7,143 nt of DNA from JADHUC01 sp964617665 (GTDB taxonomy: Bacteria; Planctomycetota; Planctomycetia; Pirellulales; Pirellulaceae): NCBI GenBank assembly GCA_964617665.1, contig CAZUAH010000679.1, forward strand, positions 1 to 7,143, given 5' to 3'. Under the pieces are notes generated by a model, which saw only the letters and a program-made list of their open reading frames with translations, was not told the DNA's origin and searched no databases. Shown here one piece after another: positions 6,200 to 7,143 of the stretch (position 1 is the first letter of the stretch; each line of letters begins with the position of its first letter). A program made the translations under genes and the position numbers.

Positions 6200-6208
6200 A
6201 TTGTATCA
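6200..6208 (-). promoter_or_regulatory. Candidate extended -10 promoter element for the trimodular enzyme gene
   Basis: Read on the minus strand this is TGA-TACAAT, a TGn plus -10 hexamer one base from the TATAAT consensus, 47 bases before the GTG start. No good -35 hexamer is seen 16 to 18 bases upstream, which is tolerated by extended -10 promoters in model bacteria. It would give a leader of about 40 bases that includes the AAGGAG site. Confidence 0.35.
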
Positions 6209-6244
6209 CATGGCAGTCTCTGGCGAGCACATTGGCGACCCTTC

Positions 6245-6253
6245 TGCTACAAT
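6245..6253 (+). promoter_or_regulatory. Candidate extended -10 promoter element for the DUF2270 gene, implying a leaderless transcript
   Basis: TGC-TACAAT has the same TGn-TACAAT form as the divergent element on the other strand. Transcription would start near 6260, at or beside the ATG at 6262, where no ribosome site is present. That would fit leaderless translation, or a start at the second ATG (6298). No -35 box is convincing. Confidence 0.3.
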
Positions 6254-6261
6254 AGCCTACC

Positions 6262-6990
6262 ATGACAAGCCAGTCCGATCCTGAGATACCCGAACACATG
6301 GCCGAGCGACTGACGCGAGACTCTGCGGCCTTCGACGCGGCAATTGTGCACTTCTGCCGTGGCGAGATTCAGCGTCTGACCGTTTGGCGCCAACGTCTGG
6401 ACGTGACGAGCAATTGGTCCATCCTGTTGATGGTCGCCTTGATTACGTTCACGCTCGGGTCGCCGGATGTGCCGCACTTCACGCTCCTCTTGGGCTTGGC
6501 GCTCATTGCCATCTCGGTCCTGTTCGAGGGTCGCCGTTATTGTCACCTACAACACTGCGGATGGCGGTTGTATTTGGTCGAGTCGGGTTACTATGCCAGC
6601 CTATTGGATCCGGCCGGTACTCCACCCGTTACCGACTGGCGTAAGAAGCTGGCCGACGACCTGCGACGGCCGCAGTTTCGGCTAACTTGGTATGAGGCCA
6701 CGCGTGTACGGCTGCGCCGCAACTACCTTATGGTCCTGTATCTCGTTACAGCGGCCTGGATCACCAAACTGTTCATTCACCCGGAGCGGCCCGACTCGAT
6801 CGGGGACTTCTACGAGCGTCTTGCCGTCGGCCATTTGATCCCGCCTTGGTTTGTCGCCGTAACCGCATTTGTATTCGTAGCCGGCGCGACCGTGCTGGCC
6901 GCGACCTGTCCACCAGCCGAGAAACTCGAAAAATGGAGCGGGGCTTTCGCTGATCGTCCCGACCAGCACGAGACCGAGAAGAGCCAATGA
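6262..6990 (+). CDS. DUF2270 domain integral membrane protein
   Basis: The 242-residue product matches the uncharacterised DUF2270 family. Its signature near the N-terminus, HFCRGEIQRLTVWRQRLD (30-47), leads into a hydrophobic pair at about 49-67 and 71-89. A polar middle follows with FEGRRY (88-93) and WYEATRVRLRRNYL (143-156). A second pair of membrane segments lies at about 154-172 and 191-215. A charged tail ends in HETEKSQ. This suggests four helices with both ends and the central loop on the same, probably cytoplasmic, side because of the many arginines next to the helices. No catalytic motif is visible and the family's role is unknown to me. It is transcribed away from the trimodular enzyme from a shared 109-base gap and overlaps the next small ORF by ATGA, suggesting translational coupling. 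The start at 6262 lacks a ribosome site; Met13 (6298) is an alternative. Confidence 0.85.
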   Translation: MTSQSDPEIPEHMAERLTRDSAAFDAAIVHFCRGEIQRLTVWRQRLDVTSNWSILLMVALITFTLGSPDVPHFTLLLGLALIAISVLFEGRRYCHLQHCGWRLYLVESGYYASLLDPAGTPPVTDWRKKLADDLRRPQFRLTWYEATRVRLRRNYLMVLYLVTAAWITKLFIHPERPDSIGDFYERLAVGHLIPPWFVAVTAFVFVAGATVLAATCPPAEKLEKWSGAFADRPDQHETEKSQ

Positions 6991-7127
6991 CAACCAGATC
7001 GTCCCGTAGTCAGCTGATCGCAATGGCACGTCTTCTTGTCGTGGCGTGTGCCTTGTATTGCTCGGCAAGTGATGCCTTGGCCCAGGACGCGGGTCCGGCG
7101 GCGCACTCTGCGAGCGCGTGGCCATGA
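6987..7127 (+). CDS. Small putative secreted protein, possibly a broken gene
   Basis: The ORF overlaps the DUF2270 stop by ATGA, the classic arrangement of coupled genes, and encodes 46 residues. An arginine-containing N-terminus is followed by a hydrophobic run (LLVVACALY, 16-24) and a likely signal peptidase I site after SDALA, leaving only about 14 residues before TGA at 7125. The Cys at 25 follows ALY, a poor lipobox. A mature part this short is odd. The frame one base over remains open from about 7100 to the window end (encoding RTLRARGHEVAARI), so a longer secreted protein broken by a single-base shift, or a sequencing error, is possible. I do not recognise the family. Confidence 0.4.
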   Translation: MTTRSSRSQLIAMARLLVVACALYCSASDALAQDAGPAAHSASAWP

Positions 7128-7143
7128 AGTAGCGGCTCGGATT

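Noticed and set aside
6153..6299. Upstream in-frame extension of the trimodular enzyme to an ATG at 6299
   Set aside because: It would bury the signal peptide 49 residues inside the protein, lacks a ribosome site and overlaps the start of the divergent DUF2270 gene.

Overview
The window reads as a piece of a planctomycete-like genome, probably of the Pirellulales/Rhodopirellula type. This is inferred from gene content: large secreted carbohydrate-active enzymes, a PQQ-like repeat protein stub with a typical planctomycete N-terminus, a DUF2270 membrane protein, moderate GC and loose spacing. No rRNA, tRNA, CRISPR array, integrase or transposase was seen.

Layout. (1) 1-1640: a GH86-family (agarase/porphyranase-like) glycoside hydrolase. 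Its catalytic core and C-terminal beta domains are present, but the N-terminus is missing. The reading frame stays homologous upstream of the first ATG (204) back to about base 45, then hits stops, so the gene looks 5'-truncated at a junction that carries short direct repeats. (2) 1641-2864: a gene-poor stretch with two N-terminal stubs. One is the start of a secreted PQQ-like beta-propeller (BamB-like) protein. The other is the start of a phosphofructokinase with its nucleotide-binding loop eroded. Small inverted repeats lie between them. (3) 2886-3332: an intact small gene for a DNPH1/RCL-type 2'-deoxynucleoside 5'-phosphate N-hydrolase with every recognisable active-site residue kept. (4) 3381-6152, minus strand: the most striking gene, a secreted 923-residue protein that joins a GH105 unsaturated uronyl hydrolase, a PL22-like oligogalacturonate lyase beta-propeller and a C-terminal F5/8 type C (discoidin/CBM32-like) domain. 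(5) 6262-6990: a DUF2270 four-helix membrane protein, divergent from the enzyme gene. A tiny signal-peptide-bearing ORF overlaps it by ATGA and closes just before the window ends.

How they may work together. GH86 and GH105-PL22-discoidin are both secreted polysaccharide-breaking enzymes, for red-algal galactan and for uronic-acid polymers (pectin-like or algal) respectively. That suggests a heterotroph living on algal or plant matter. The enzymes are not co-transcribed, and the decayed genes between them point to repeated rearrangement rather than one ordered polysaccharide-utilisation locus. The trimodular enzyme is the best candidate here for something not well described: one polypeptide that could cleave unsaturated oligouronides both by lysis and by hydrolysis while bound to a glycan.
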